A DNA stretch of 64,000 nt, taken from assembly GCA_032718865.1 (NCBI GenBank), contig JALUTQ010000041.1, forward strand, positions 558,001-622,000. The letters run 5' to 3'. Source of the DNA: Tilletia caries. Taxonomy: Eukaryota; Basidiomycota; Exobasidiomycetes; Tilletiales; Tilletiaceae. How positions within the stretch are numbered: the first letter of the stretch is position 1; each line of letters starts with the position of its first letter. The position numbers and the translations under genes were made by a program. The notes beneath the pieces are model-generated. The model did no database searches, had not been told where the DNA came from, and worked only from the letters and a program-made list of their open reading frames with translations. Positions 9,653-21,797 of the stretch are shown here, piece after piece.

Positions 9653-12600
9653 CTACTCGTCGACAACCTCGAGACGGGTCTGGAACGAGTACACGTCGCC
9701 GTTGTCCGGGCCCTTCTCGTGGACAATAGTGAGACGCTTGAGCGACTGCATGAAGTCCTCGACAATCTCGTTTCGCACGCTGCGTTGACGGCGCCCGATG
9801 CGGTCCAGGGCCGGGATCCGGTTCAGAACGTAGTACACGAGCGCGATGATGACCGTAACACCAAGCGAGAAGGCCCAGACACGGACAACGGTGACAATGT
9901 CGGTCCAGCCACCGTGGGGGGCGGTCTCGGGGTTGCGGTGGGGCGCGCCGGACAGCCAGCCGAACAGACAGAAGAGAGTCGCGAGGACATCGACGGCCAA
10001 GACGGCACCGACAAGCTGCCACGAGGGGAGAGTGATGTCGGACTCGCCACCGCCAAGACGGGTGACGAAAATGAGCCAGTTCTCAGTGAGCGCGACTTCG
10101 AGGAAGAGGATCTCCTGGAGGTTACCGAAGTTCTGGACAACACCGCCGCTGAAGTCGAGGTGGTTGTCCGACAGGAACAGGGTGCCGCGGATGACCCAGG
10201 TACCGGCAGCGAGCAGAAGACCGAGGATGACGGAGATGATCCAGATCTTGGGCAGCTGCCACTCGACGGGCTGCTTCGCGTGGGGAGCGTTGTCGTAAGC
10301 GATGGCAATGGTGGCAACGTCGGCGAACAGGGCGAGGAAGACGATCAGGTTCGACCGGATGGTCTCGTTGAGGATGATGATCGTCAGGACGAGGTACACC
10401 TCCAAGTGGAGACAGAGCGAAATACGGTATTGGATGTAAGCCTTCATGCGGTGGAAAATTTGACGGGCAACCTTGATGGAGGTGATGATCGTAGACAGAC
10501 CCTCGTCGAGGAAGACAACATCGGCAGCGGCACGGGCAGCATCGGAGGCACCTTCGACAGCGATACCACAGTCGGCCTTCTTGAGCGAGGGAGCATCGTT
10601 AACACCGTCACCAGTCATGGCAGTCAAGTGACCACGCTGCTGGAGCATCTCGACGACCTGGTACTTGTGCTCGGGGAAGACCTCAGCGAAACCGTCGGCA
10701 GCCTCGACAAAGTCGTGGATAGCCGAACCAGTAAGACCACCAGAGCCGATGAGACGGTGCGAGTCGTAAACCTTGGTACCGAGAGCAAGCATCTTGCAGG
10801 TCTCCTTAGCGATAGCAACGGCGTCACCGGTAAGCATCTTGACGGAAACACCAAGAGTCTGGGCCTCAGCGATGGTGGCGGCGGTGTCGGAACGCGGGGG
10901 GTCGAACATGGGCAAGAGACCGAGAAGACGCCATCCCTCAGAGTCCTTGATGGCAACACCGAGCGAACGGAAACCACGGGCGGCGAAGTCACCGGCAACC
11001 TTGCGGTACAAGGCGGCCTGCTCGGCCGGAGGAGCACAGAGCTTGAGAATGGCATTGGGGGCACCCTTGGCGGCAGTGTATTGGACACCGTCCTTGGAGA
11101 CTTCGGCAGTGATACGCTTGGAAACGGGGTCGAAGGGAATGAACTTCTGGGTAGTCCATCCGGAGGCAAGCTCGTCCTGGGCGCCGGGGTAGCTCTTGAG
11201 AGTGGTGAGAGTAACCTTGTCGATGGGGTCGAGCGACTTGACGTTGTGGGACGAAGCGAGGGCAGCAACGGCCATCATGTAGTTGACATCAACACCCTCG
11301 GAGGTGAAAGGCTCGTGAATGGACAGCTTGTTGGCGGTGAGGGTACCAGTCTTGTCAGAGCAGAGAACGTCAACACCGGCGAGAGACTCGATGGCGGTGA
11401 GCTTCTGGACGATGGCCTTGCGCTTGGCGAGGTAAGCGGCACCGACAGCCATGGTGGTGGTGGTAACACAGGGAAGACCGACGGGGACACCGATGATGAG
11501 GAAGATCAGGGTGTAGACTAGCAAGTTGTTGTCCTTGGGGCGCGAGATCTCGGTGTTGCGGAAGAAACCAGAGATCCAGAAGGCGAGAACGAAGACGAGG
11601 ACGAGGATGAGGAGTGCGGTACCGATGGAGCCCATAACCTTCTGGAAGTGACCCTCAGAGTCTTCACCGAGGACGAGGGCAGCTGTACGGCCAACAAAGG
11701 TCTGCTTGGCGATGTCAGTGCAGAGAATGTACGCCTTTCCGCGCTTGCAACCGGTGGTGTAGAAGACGGTGTCGCCGATGTGCTTGTCGACGGCGAGAGA
11801 CTCTCCGGTGATGGCAGACTGGTCACAGGCAACGATTGCGGGTCCCTTGTCGATACCTTCGTCGTCGTCGGCATTGCGGTTGCGACCGGATTCCTCGGCG
11901 ATCTTGCGGATCTCGGCAGCCTGGGCACCGTTCTTGTCATCGTAATCGGCGAGCAGACGACCGTCACAGGGCACGGTTTGTCCGTCTTCGATGACAACAA
12001 TGTCACCGGGGACGAGGTCACGGGCTTCGATTTCGAGTTCTTGTCCGTCTCGGACGACAGTGGTTCGGAGGGAGATACCGGCCTTGAGCTTTGCGACAAT
12101 GTCACCGGCCTGCTTCTCCTGGTACCATCCGACGAAGGCGTTGAGGAGAAGGATGGCAATGATGACACCAAAGTCGATCCAGGAGCGAAGACCAGCGGCG
12201 AGGACGGCAGCGATTTCCATGACTGGAGAAAGAAGCGGGAAAGGTCAGTCGCCATTGAGGAACCAGTGGTTAGACAGAACAGGAAAATGTGAGACTAACC
12301 ATAGAGAATAGGACCACGGAAGAAACCAAGGAACTTGAGGAACAAGTTTTCACTGGGAGCCTCGAGTTCGTTGTAACCGAATTGTGCGCGACGGCGGTGC
12401 ACTTCAGATTCGGAGATACCTGTTTGGAAGCTGGTCTCGAGCCTGGTAGGTGGATGAAGGGTGTTAGCGATCTGACGCGTTGCTTGAATGTGAGTGTTCC
12501 GACTGAGACTCACCAAGATGCAGGAGCCTTGGTTGCGACTTCCTCCACTTCGCCGTTCTTGTTCATGCGGATTTCCTTGACCTTCCAGAAGAGGGGCCAT

Positions 12601-12746
12601 TGCCGCTGCCTGACGACGGTGACACCGTCGTCCTCCTCCTCATCACCGGCACCCTTCTGGGACCGGATGAAGTCGATGAGGGTTGCGTATTCCTCGTTGG
12701 TTTTGCCTCCAGCGGGCTGAGCAGCGTACTGCTTTTCTGGGTCCAT
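9653..12746 (-). CDS. PMA1: Plasma-membrane H+-transporting P-type ATPase
   Basis: The three exons are 12746-12514, 12442-12300 and 12222-9653, joined by GTGAGT/CAG and GTTAGT/CAG introns. They give 981 aa with every junction in frame. The protein pumps protons out across the plasma membrane, powered by ATP, and sets the membrane potential. The sequence shows the phosphorylation motif CSDKTGTLTANKL, TGES in the actuator domain, MLTGDAVAIAKET, and TGDGVNDAPSLKKADCGIAV in the hinge region. About ten hydrophobic membrane segments and a C-terminal tail are present. The upstream hydrophobic PVGLPCVTTTTMAVG segment is typical of type IIIA pumps. Family members are usually 900-1000 aa. The gene is divergent from kinesin-5 across a 2.1-kb spacer. 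Confidence 0.96.
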
Positions 12747-14878
12747 GATTAGGTTGGTTGTTGTGCTTGTTGCTTGATGTCTATGGGTGTTGAAAGATGT
12801 ATGTGCGATGCTTGGCGAGAACGTGACGTTCTGGATGCCGTTTGAGAAGGGCCCCTGAGATAAGGATAAGCAGACGTGTCGACGTGGATGGAGAGCGAGA
12901 AAGTCGTTTCAAGTTTTGGGTGACAGGACAGGGGTGATGGAGGGAGACGGCGGGATAGGGAAAGAGGAGAGAGGATGGAAGATGGAAGATGGAGGTGAGT
13001 CCCAGAGGATTCGGATGTTGTTGGCTGGTATATATGTTGGAGGGGATCGGACACTCACCTGCGGATGGGACTTTGGTTTACCTTTATAGGAGAGAAGAGA
13101 ACGGGAAGGGAGAGGAGAGAAAGGAGGGTGGAGGAGGGGGAGGAGTGAGGACGGAGGAGGGCGGCAGGAGGGACGGTGGTGGTCGGTCGTCAGTACGAGC
13201 AAAGTGGGAAAAGGAACGCAAAAGGCAACCGGCAACACGGAAGGCAACCCACAGGCCACAACTTGACTGATTCCGATAGGCCCTAGAGTCAGACTACTCA
13301 GTGTTTCTGTGCCCCGCTGCCTGTGGAATGATGGGAACGCAGGAAAAACACTGGTAAACCGCACCCAATCGGTGCCGTGGAAAAAGGGGTTTGATTAAAC
13401 GTGCACAACAACGCGCGTGTCTGTCTGTGCCTGTTCCTGTTGGGACATGGGACATGTTCGGAAGCGCGTGTGTTTTGATGATCATCCTCCTGCGGCCGTT
13501 TCCGCAATCCGCTCTCACATCTCACACAGTGTTCACCGCACCGCCGGACTACCCAGACTCCCACCTCCCAGCTCCCGCTTCCCACAGATAGAGGCACAGA
13601 GCTCAACGACGTGCCGCCAGCTGAAACCGGTTATTTCCGTCGAACAGCGCCGGCGTCTCCCAAGTCCCAACTCTCCCTTCGATCGTGCGGTGCCTTGCCC
13701 TGTACTTTCAGATTCCAGTCTTTTCTCGCTCTCTCGCTCTCTCGCTCTCCCTCTTTCTGACCACAGTGCGTTGGACACCATGAACACCGCCGCCGGCGCA
13801 GCATACACGATCTCCACCCATATTCAAAATTCACGCAGAAGGCTGACGCCTGCCCCTGAGCGGATTGACCGAGCTGGGTGCGTGGGCAAGGGCGAAGGGC
13901 GCTCGCTACAGGTCCCGACAGACGTTCCTTCTTCCCAGGCATCAGGAACAAGGCAGACTTGTACCGCAAGAAAAGGCCCGTCGACGCCGGCGTCGAGGGG
14001 TCGATCACGAACGAAAGATCGTCGGTAATTATCGGTTTCACTACTCATTATTCTTCCCATAAATGGTGCGGCATGAGATTACATCAGCACAGGGGTCATG
14101 CGTGGTCATGATTGTGGGTCTTGTCTATTCCAACGCTCTATGAGGCCGCCGAACCAACTCCTGAGTATCATCCTCCCCTCCTCGTCTGTCTTGCCTCTTC
14201 GAACTCGCCACCTCATTCCGAACGACGTCGATTCACAGACCAAAAGTCGACCACGATCGTGCACCAAGTTGTCGATGTGAAGTGACGATGCTGGGACCAA
14301 GCGTGCAGCGTCCCGGGCGCGTTTTCCTGGGCACGGACGGGAGCGGGGAGCGGTCACACGGTCTGCGGTCACGCCGGCTTATCAGTCGACATAAGCCCGA
14401 GAAGAGGGATGAGATATGTAAAATGAGATATGAGACTCCATAAACGCCGCTCCTCTGCAAGCAGTAGTAATCTCGCGGTCGGGAGTCGGGACCGATCGGA
14501 CTTCGGACCTTTGTCCACTTTGGACACCTTTTTACTCATCTTGAATTACACACCGCCGCCGAACATGCACAAAAGTGCGCCGATGGTCGCCGCCCGATGA
14601 GTGAGTGATGAGGCGATTACATAAGTGCAGTCTTGATGAGACCCCTTTCATCTTTGAGACTCGATGAGACCTGCTTGCCACGATACCAGCAAGGTGCACG
14701 TGACTGGTGCGCGTCGAAACGCGTCGGAGCCTTTTTCCAGACGCGCCAAAAATCAAAATGGAGTTGTGTCAACAATGTCAGATCCTCATCCTCAACTGTC
14801 GAGCCATTCTGGAATCCAACACCCCCAACCTCGAGCTCTTGCATTCTCCACAGCAAGTCTGTCGAAGCTCCCACAACA
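12747..14878. other. Divergent intergenic region between PMA1 and kinesin-5
   Basis: This 2.1-kb spacer should contain both promoters and leaders. There are purine-rich tracts near 13080-13190 (PMA1 leader side) and an octamer repeat at 13723. No coding frame here has recognisable domains. Confidence 0.5.
13723..13750. repeat. TCTCGCTC octanucleotide microsatellite
   Basis: About three and a half units of an 8-bp repeat lie in the PMA1/kinesin-5 spacer. Confidence 0.8.
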
Positions 14879-17800
14879 ATGGCATCACGCTCCAACAACA
14901 ACCCACCCATCGCGGGCTCAGCAAGTCGCTCCCTCCTGAATAGGACGACCGCAGCCAGACGAACAACAACAACATCGACAGCTGGAGCCGCAAATACCAG
15001 CGTGTCCACCGTCGGAAACACGTCCACACTCGGCAAGCGATCCGTCGCCTCCTCAACTTCATCCTCAGACTCCATGCCGCCCACAGCCAGAAGAAGGCTG
15101 GGGCCAGGAGGTGGACCATCAGCTTCGTCATCTGCTGGCCCGCCTCCGTCCCACTCCTCTGCTTCGCTAGCATTGAATCAGACTGGCGGAGGCAGCGGAG
15201 CAACAAGCTCGGGCGGTCCATCGGCCGCGCAAGAAAGTAGCAATGCGAACATACAGGTCGCCGTCCGGGTCCGAGGACGGTCCTCCCCCAGCGCCCCTCG
15301 GCCTTCCGACTCGTGCGTCATCACAGAGGGCCCACGATCCAATACCATTGTCATCTCCGCCGATCCTCTCTCCGGCAGCACACTCGGCGGGAACACAGCA
15401 AGTCTCCTACCTTTCGCTTCTCCCATCAAGAAAAGTGCGAGCGCCAAGTCCAAACTCGGAGGAGGCGGGGTGCTAGGAACAGCAGGAGCAGGGGGCCGTC
15501 ATGCTGATCCGAGTGGTGCAGGAAAGGGCCAGGAGGGCGCTGGTGATGCTGGCTCGGGCCATTCGGCAAGCTCGAACAAGAAAACCTACAACTTTGACCA
15601 CGTCTTTGGGCCTGAGGCGGACCAAGGTATGGTCTACCAGGACGTAGTCGCGCCGATCCTCAAGGAAGTCCTCGAGGGTTACAATTGCACCATTTTTGCC
15701 TACGGACAGACTGGCACGGGCAAGACGTGAGTTCTTATCCTTCCCCTTTTCTTTTCTGCCTCTTTGGCATCAGTGCTGATCACATCCTATTGTCAATCTG
15801 CAGACACACGATGGAAGGTGATCTCTCCCCTCACCCGTCGACCGGAACATTTGCGACCGACGCGGGTATCATCCCACGTACTCTCTTCCGTCTCTTTCAC
15901 ATTCTTGAGACCTCGGGCTCCGAGTTCAGCGTCCGGGCCAGCTTTGTTGAGCTCTACAACGAAGAGCTCCGCGACTTGCTCGCCGTCGAAGATGCTGGTT
16001 CGACGGCTGGTGAGGAGGCGGGAGCTTCGTCTGGGAAGGGCTCCGGTGGCGCTGGCAAGGGGAAGGACGCCTCTGGCGCTGCCGGATTCGGGGCTTCGGG
16101 CTCCAACGGGGGCATGAGGATATATGATGATGCCAAGGGACGAGGTGTTGTCATCCAGGGATTGGAGGAAGTCCCTATGACGAGTGCTGAGGCAGGTTTG
16201 GAAATTCTGCGCAGAGGAAGCTCCAAGAGACATATTGCGGCTACAAATTGCAACTCGCAGTCAAGGTGAGTTGACTGTCCATTCCAAAAGCGACATTGTG
16301 GTTTCGCTCGATACTGACAATATGCTGTGTCACCACCCTCTTTAGTCGCTCTCACTCTGTCTTCACCTTGACGATACATCACACCACGACGAGCAACCTC
16401 TCGGGCTCTCAGTCTACCCCTGCTTCGAGCGGCTCGAGTGCCGGCTCCCGTCCGATCACGCTCGGCAAAGACGGAAAGCCCGTCCCAGCTGCACCGGGCT
16501 CAGCTCAACAAGGCGAAGACGTGATGCGGATCGGAAAGCTCAACCTTGTCGACTTGGCTGGTTCGGAGAATATTGGACGGAGTGGTGCGGCTGATAAGCG
16601 GGCGCGAGAGGCCGGAATGATCAACCAGAGTTTGCTCACGCTTGGGCGGGTCATAAACGCCCTCGTCGAGAAGCAGAGTCACATCCCTTTCCGGTGAGTT
16701 CCTTATTTAGCTGTGCATCATGCATTTCTCAGATTGCTTTTTTGCTGACCCTGCAATCGTTCTTGCAGAGAGTCAAAGTTGACGCGTCTACTGCAGGAGT
16801 CGCTTGGTGGACGCACAAAGACTTGCATAATCGCGACGGTGTCAGAGTCCAGAAGCTCCATCGACGAGACGCTCAGCACACTCGAGTACGCCACTCGCGC
16901 GCGATCGATCCAGAACCGCCCGGAGATGAACGCCCGGACGACACGGACGGCTCTCCTGAGCGAGTACATTGCTGAGAATCTGCGACTGCGGGCCGACTTG
17001 AAGGCGACCCGCTCTAAAAACGGTGTCTTCCTCTCCCAGGAGACCCTGGAGACCATGGAGGGCAATCACGCCCGCGCGGTACGGGAGGCACAGGCTTCAA
17101 AGCTGGAGTGCGACCTAGCCGATAGCAAGATTCAGACGATGAAAGAGCAGCTCGAGCAGAATTCGGCCGTGCTGGCCCGGAAGGAGGAGGAAGCGCGTTC
17201 GGCTCGGGCTGAGTGGGAGAAGGCGCGGACGGAATGTGCGCGGTTGGGAGTGGCGCTTGATACGAGTCGGAAGGCGGAGAAGGAGGAGGTACAGTTGAGG
17301 GAGGCTTATATGCGCAGCGAGTCACGGGTGAATGGAGTCGCGGAGGGCTTGCGCGGCGTGGTGGAGCAGAGTACGGGCGAAGTTGGCCTTCTCCTTGACA
17401 AACTTGGTACGTTGCGAGGCCTCTTTGAATGCTTTCGCTGTTCCCAGTGCTAAATCTTCCCTCATTCCCTGAATTTTTCTGCAACAGCTCGCAAGACGGA
17501 TGTCGAGAAGAAGAACCAGACCTTGATGAGTGATTGCTACACAACTGTGCGCGAGCTTGTCTCTAAACTGGAAGCGCAGGTGGCCGACTTCAAGACCAAC
17601 CACGAACGATTCTCGACGGGCCTTGCCGACTCGCTCCATGCCTTCTCATCCGCGCAGGAGAACACGAAGGATGAACGTCTGGAGAACATCGGTGATGCAT
17701 TCAAGTCGGTCCAAGAAGCTCTCGCCGACGTTCGCGAGGGCCACACTGTGACGTACGAACGCGCACAAGACCTCGCAAGCCAGGTCGGACGCGTACGCGA

Positions 17801-19670
17801 GACGATCATGACTCTTTCCCAAGGTCGCACAAAGCAGTTCGAAGGCTTTCTCCAGGCGTTCTTCCAGGACGTCCGCACCCGGCAGGGCAATTTCGAGCAT
17901 GCTGTCGCATCTTCCCTTCAAGCCCTGTCGTCTCAGACGGAAGAGCTCCACACGGGGCTGGACCGGTTCGTCGAAGTGAACGAAGCGCACGTGGACGAAG
18001 TACGGCGGGTCGCCTCTGAGACTGTGGAAGAGCACCGGCGGATGCTGAAGGCGGATCGAGCCCGACTTGAGGAATCTGTCCGGAGCGAACGGGTACGGGC
18101 GCAAGCTGCGAAGACGGCCTTCCTGCAGGCCGTACAGGGTGCGGCAGACGAGCTCGTGGGCGGTGGCTTGCACGAATACGAGCGCTTCGCGAAGGAGCTC
18201 GACGCACCTATCAAGAAGCGTGCCGAGCTCGTGGACTCGTTCGAAAGGGGACATCAAGATGCGCTGGCTCCTGTCGACGAGCAGCGGCAGTTGCTTGCGC
18301 AGCTGGGCAAGGAGAAGGAGGAAGCGCAGGCTGAGGAGATGAAGACGTTGGGCGCTGAGGTAGACAGCTGGAACGACGACTTGGAGAAGCGGTTGAAGAC
18401 GTTAGAGAAGAAGGAGCTGGTGACGTACCAGCGTCGATGCGAGGCTGATGTCGAGCATGAGGATCGGCAGCTCGAGGAGATTCTTAAGTCTGGTGAGTGG
18501 TTTCTTGTCTTCTTTTGTTCTTACTTGTGAATGTTCATGCTGACTGGTCTACTGGTTCATACAGTCACGGAGGACGCCGAGGTCAACAAGGAGGTGCTCG
18601 ATCGTGCGGCTGATACTATGCAGAGTGGGGCGGAGGGTCTTAGCGACACAGCCAAGGCGGGTCTGGCCTCGATCTCATTGGCTTTGCAACAAATGACGAA
18701 CAGTACTGCTTCACAGGTGAGAAGAGATTTCCGTCCCGGATGTTCATGTCCTATCCATTTCCTGACACCTTTCTCTCGCTTGATACAGATCCTCTCCCAA
18801 CGAAAAATCGGGGTGGCCTTCCTGGAGTCCAATGCGAAGAACTTGGGCAAAGTGCGGTATCAAGCGAAGGATCATCTCCAGAAGCGAGCCCTCCACGACG
18901 TCGCGACAGGCTCTACGCCTCGCAAACACGGATGGAACTACCCGACGGAGTGGTCGACGATGCCCTCGAGCCGGACGGCGGCTATGGCGCATGTGGAAGA
19001 GCACGGACCGGGAGAAGACACCTTCGGATTCGATTACTCGGCCGCGCCTCCCTCTCAAGAAGTCGAGGACGAGGCCCAGATGAAGGACGACATCGTCCGC
19101 GAGACGGCCCGACGGGCTGGTATGACCCCTCGATTCGAACCGGAGATCGTGGATCGGGAGCAGAACGAGGGCACCTCCTCGACTCCGCTCCGTCCGCTGT
19201 CTGGCCCGGCTGAGGAGATGCTTCTTAGGAGTAGTTCGAGCATGATGCTGCTCACCCCTGGGCGCTCTCGACGTGCGGGTCGGAAGACGAGTGTGTTGGC
19301 GGAGTACGAGGATCTGGGCGGGGAGTCGCCCCTGCTCGGCGCCAGCGGCGGGACGGCCAACAAGGAGAATGCGATGATGGGCGGCGGTGGGATGGTGCTT
19401 TCCCCCTTCCCCTCCATCTCGGACGGTCTCTTCGCCAAGGGGAGTCCGATCCGATCGTCCGCGGCAGGAGCGACGAAGAAGACGAAGTCGACGCTGTCTA
19501 AGATTGCGTCGTCGTCTTCGGGTCCGGGATCGGCGGCGGTGCTGCCTTCGTCGCCTTCCGGGTCGCGGTTGTTGATGAACAACGCGAAGGGGCGGACGAG
19601 TAGTCGGCGCGGTGCTGGTGTGCTGGGTGAGGCTGGTGTGCTGCGCACTCCGCCTCGTTCGGGTCGTTGA
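14879..19670 (+). CDS. Kinesin-5 (BimC/Cin8/Eg5 family), bipolar mitotic spindle motor
   Basis: The seven exons are 14879-15726, 15804-16265, 16346-16693, 16769-17406, 17488-18492, 18565-18716 and 18789-19670, giving 1444 aa with all junctions in frame. The motor domain contains the P-loop [13 protein letters not shown], a NSQSSRSHSVF switch [16 protein letters not shown] switch II and [17 protein letters not shown] coiled-coil stalk follows. Near 18910 the tail has [14 protein letters not shown], which matches the BimC box, the Cdk1 site used by kinesin-5 for spindle recruitment. Kinesin-5 tetramers slide antiparallel microtubules apart in mitosis. The ATG at 14879 is chosen because the preceding 240 nt, although open, look like leader. 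The Gly/Ser-rich insert around 16010-16100 within the motor is large. Confidence 0.93.
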
Positions 19671-19978
19671 ACGAAGCGGGTGGATCGGCTTCAAGACCTT
19701 TCTCGGGTGTGCTTCTCTGTCTCGGCGAAGGCATCGCTTCTCTTATTCTTCTCCTCTCGTCTTGTCCTTCCCTCTACTTACCTTGCCTCAGCGATCTTCT
19801 GTCTGATTTGTTTCCCTTCCTGGACCCGAGCCCCACTTTCGAACGCTTTGCCAGCCTCTCCGTCTCTTCTCCTTGGAATTGTACAGATCTTTTTCCTGTC
19901 AGGCCGAACGATTGAAGCCTGAATGACGCTGCTTCGAGAGCATTTCAATTGCACTTGGAAGATCGGATTGATTGCAAG
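19671..19978. other. Convergent 3' region between kinesin-5 and PEX12
   Basis: This 308-bp pyrimidine-rich stretch should carry both 3' UTRs. No gene or structured element is visible. Confidence 0.6.
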
Positions 19979-21472
19979 CTACCCAAGCACCTTTCTCAGT
20001 GCGCCTACACCGCCCCTGACTCGTTCGCGTGTGACTGGACAGCGAGCCTCGCGTTCGAGATAGTCCTGGGCACAGACAAAGCAGGCTACGTATCCAGTGG
20101 GGAACATGGCCGGGTTGTTGATCGGTGCGGCTCCACAGATGGGGCAAGCGTTATGCACGAGTGGCGCACGCATGATCGGGCCCTGATCCTTGTTCTTCCC
20201 CTTCTCTGTGGAAGCGGCGGGCAGGAGTGCCCTGGCCAAGGAGCGATTGGATGGGTCGAGTGGGTCGGAGGATGCGACTGTGATGAGGGGTGCGACGAAT
20301 TTTGCTGGGTCCGGGCGGTAGACGACTCCGCGTGTGGCGGGGAGGAGGGGCCTGGGCGGACCGAAGAGGGGTACATCTCTATTCGAACCCCCTGCTCGAC
20401 CGCCGTCCTCTTCAGCTGTCCCAGTGTCGCCTCCTCCTCCTCCTCCTCCGCCTCCACCGTGTCTGCGTCGGGGATTGTCAGGGCTGTACCACCACTCGAG
20501 GAATTTGAAGAAGAAGATACTGGCGGGGAGTGCGTATTTGAGCGACTCGAAGAAGATGAAGGGCGCCGAGCGGAGCATGGTTGTGAGAAAGCCGAGGGGG
20601 TGTTTGAAGGGTGAGGGCGCATTCGGGGGGATCAAGGGTGGTGTGTCCGGGTAATCATCTGCGCCCATCCGTCGGACGTCGACCCGCATGAGACTGAACC
20701 AGGGCCTCCAGTAGGGCGTGCGGTCGAACAGGTAGGATACGTTGTATCCGAGCAGCCAGAGTTGGTAGGCTGCGGCAGCGTGTGGGTATCCCCTGCGGAA
20801 GGTCGAGGATGTCAATTGACGCGCGCGCGCGAGTAGCTTGGCCCGCCGACTCCTTCGCGACCCATCTTCGTTCTCGTCATCATCGGCGAAGCGTAATCTG
20901 CGCTGAGCAGGCGTCCCTTCGGTTACATCCTCGTCATGATTGTCGTCGTCGCCAAAGAGGGCATCGTCCCCGCCGGCGGCATCGAGACCGCCTCCGATGC
21001 GCTCCCAGTAGTCGGTTGCCTTGGCAGAGAGGTAGGGCAGACCGACGAGGAAAAGCAAGGAGAGATAGATCTCTTTACTGCCGAGCCTCTCCTGGAGCGC
21101 GACGCCCTGCCGTGAGCCGTCGAGAGTGGTGGATGCGGCCGATCCGGTTCGGGCAGCGCCGGCGGCCTTGGCCCTGTCGGTGGTGATAGCGGGCCGTCTC
21201 CTCCTGCGCAATCCATAGAAATTCTCAGCGAAGGAGGATCCCCAGGTGGCGAGGTAGTGTCTCTCGACGGCGAGGAGGAGGATTGCGTAGATCTCATCGA
21301 AGCGGTTGACGAGGCGGAGCAGGTGGCGAGGGTTGCGCTGTGCGAGCACGGTGAGCACGTAGCGGATCGCGGGGCGGAGGAGCGAGCTGAGCTGGTCCTG
21401 CGCGAACAGCTCGAAGAACGAGGGGCGGTACGGATCTGCAGACGCGTCCACGCCACTCAGCAGCGCGTCCAT
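19979..21472 (-). CDS. PEX12: Peroxisome biogenesis protein 12 (RING peroxin)
   Basis: This is a single exon of 497 aa, starting at the ATG at 21472. An upstream in-frame ATG at 21523 would add 17 residues. The N-terminal half has the conserved Pex12 block FFELFAQDQLSSLLRPAIRY followed by HLLRLVNRFDEIYAILLL and hydrophobic segments. The C-terminus has the incomplete RING, CPICGAAPINNP with CFVCAQDYL and CPV. Pex12 works with Pex2 and Pex10 in the peroxisomal membrane as the ubiquitin ligase that recycles the import receptor Pex5. A poly-Gly insert (about residue 360) and an acidic insert make it long for the family. It is divergent from the Rieske gene, with only 325 bp between the start codons. 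Confidence 0.9.
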   Translation of the reverse strand: MDALLSGVDASADPYRPSFFELFAQDQLSSLLRPAIRYVLTVLAQRNPRHLLRLVNRFDEIYAILLLAVERHYLATWGSSFAENFYGLRRRRRPAITTDRAKAAGAARTGSAASTTLDGSRQGVALQERLGSKEIYLSLLFLVGLPYLSAKATDYWERIGGGLDAAGGDDALFGDDDNHDEDVTEGTPAQRRLRFADDDENEDGSRRSRRAKLLARARQLTSSTFRRGYPHAAAAYQLWLLGYNVSYLFDRTPYWRPWFSLMRVDVRRMGADDYPDTPPLIPPNAPSPFKHPLGFLTTMLRSAPFIFFESLKYALPASIFFFKFLEWWYSPDNPRRRHGGGGGGGGGGDTGTAEEDGGRAGGSNRDVPLFGPPRPLLPATRGVVYRPDPAKFVAPLITVASSDPLDPSNRSLARALLPAASTEKGKNKDQGPIMRAPLVHNACPICGAAPINNPAMFPTGYVACFVCAQDYLEREARCPVTRERVRGGVGALRKVLG

Positions 21473-21797
21473 CTTCTTTCCTGCCTTTGTATGTGTCTCT
21501 GGATTCTTTCCAGCCAGAGCCACTCACTCACTTCTTCGCTCTCCCAGCCAGGCCCACCCAGCATGCTGTGTGCTGTGTGCTGTGTGCTGTGCTGCGTATT
21601 ACAACCAGGTTAGCGCTTACAAAACGCACTTACAAATTGCACGAGCTCTCACTCGCTCACTCGCTGAAGCACAATTTGTAATCCGACCCACCATCCCGGT
21701 TTCTGCCACTGTGGCCCTTTCACACCTTCACACCTTCTCACTCACTCACTCAGTCAGTCAGTCGCCCACCCATCCCACACACACACACGCACGCACG
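21473..21797. promoter_or_regulatory. Short bidirectional promoter between PEX12 and the Rieske gene
   Basis: The start codons of PEX12 (minus) and the Rieske gene (plus) are 325 bp apart, so the two genes must share this region. It contains a TGCTGTG array at 21564 and a CACT/CAGT tetranucleotide stretch near 21740. No clear TATA box was seen. Confidence 0.6.
21564..21591. repeat. TGCTGTG heptanucleotide array
   Basis: Four exact seven-base units sit in the PEX12/Rieske shared promoter. Confidence 0.9.

Noticed and set aside
9566..11521. Long plus-strand open frame of 651 codons
   Set aside because: It is antisense to the PMA1 exon, which has all catalytic motifs. The plus frame is a by-product of that gene's codon usage.
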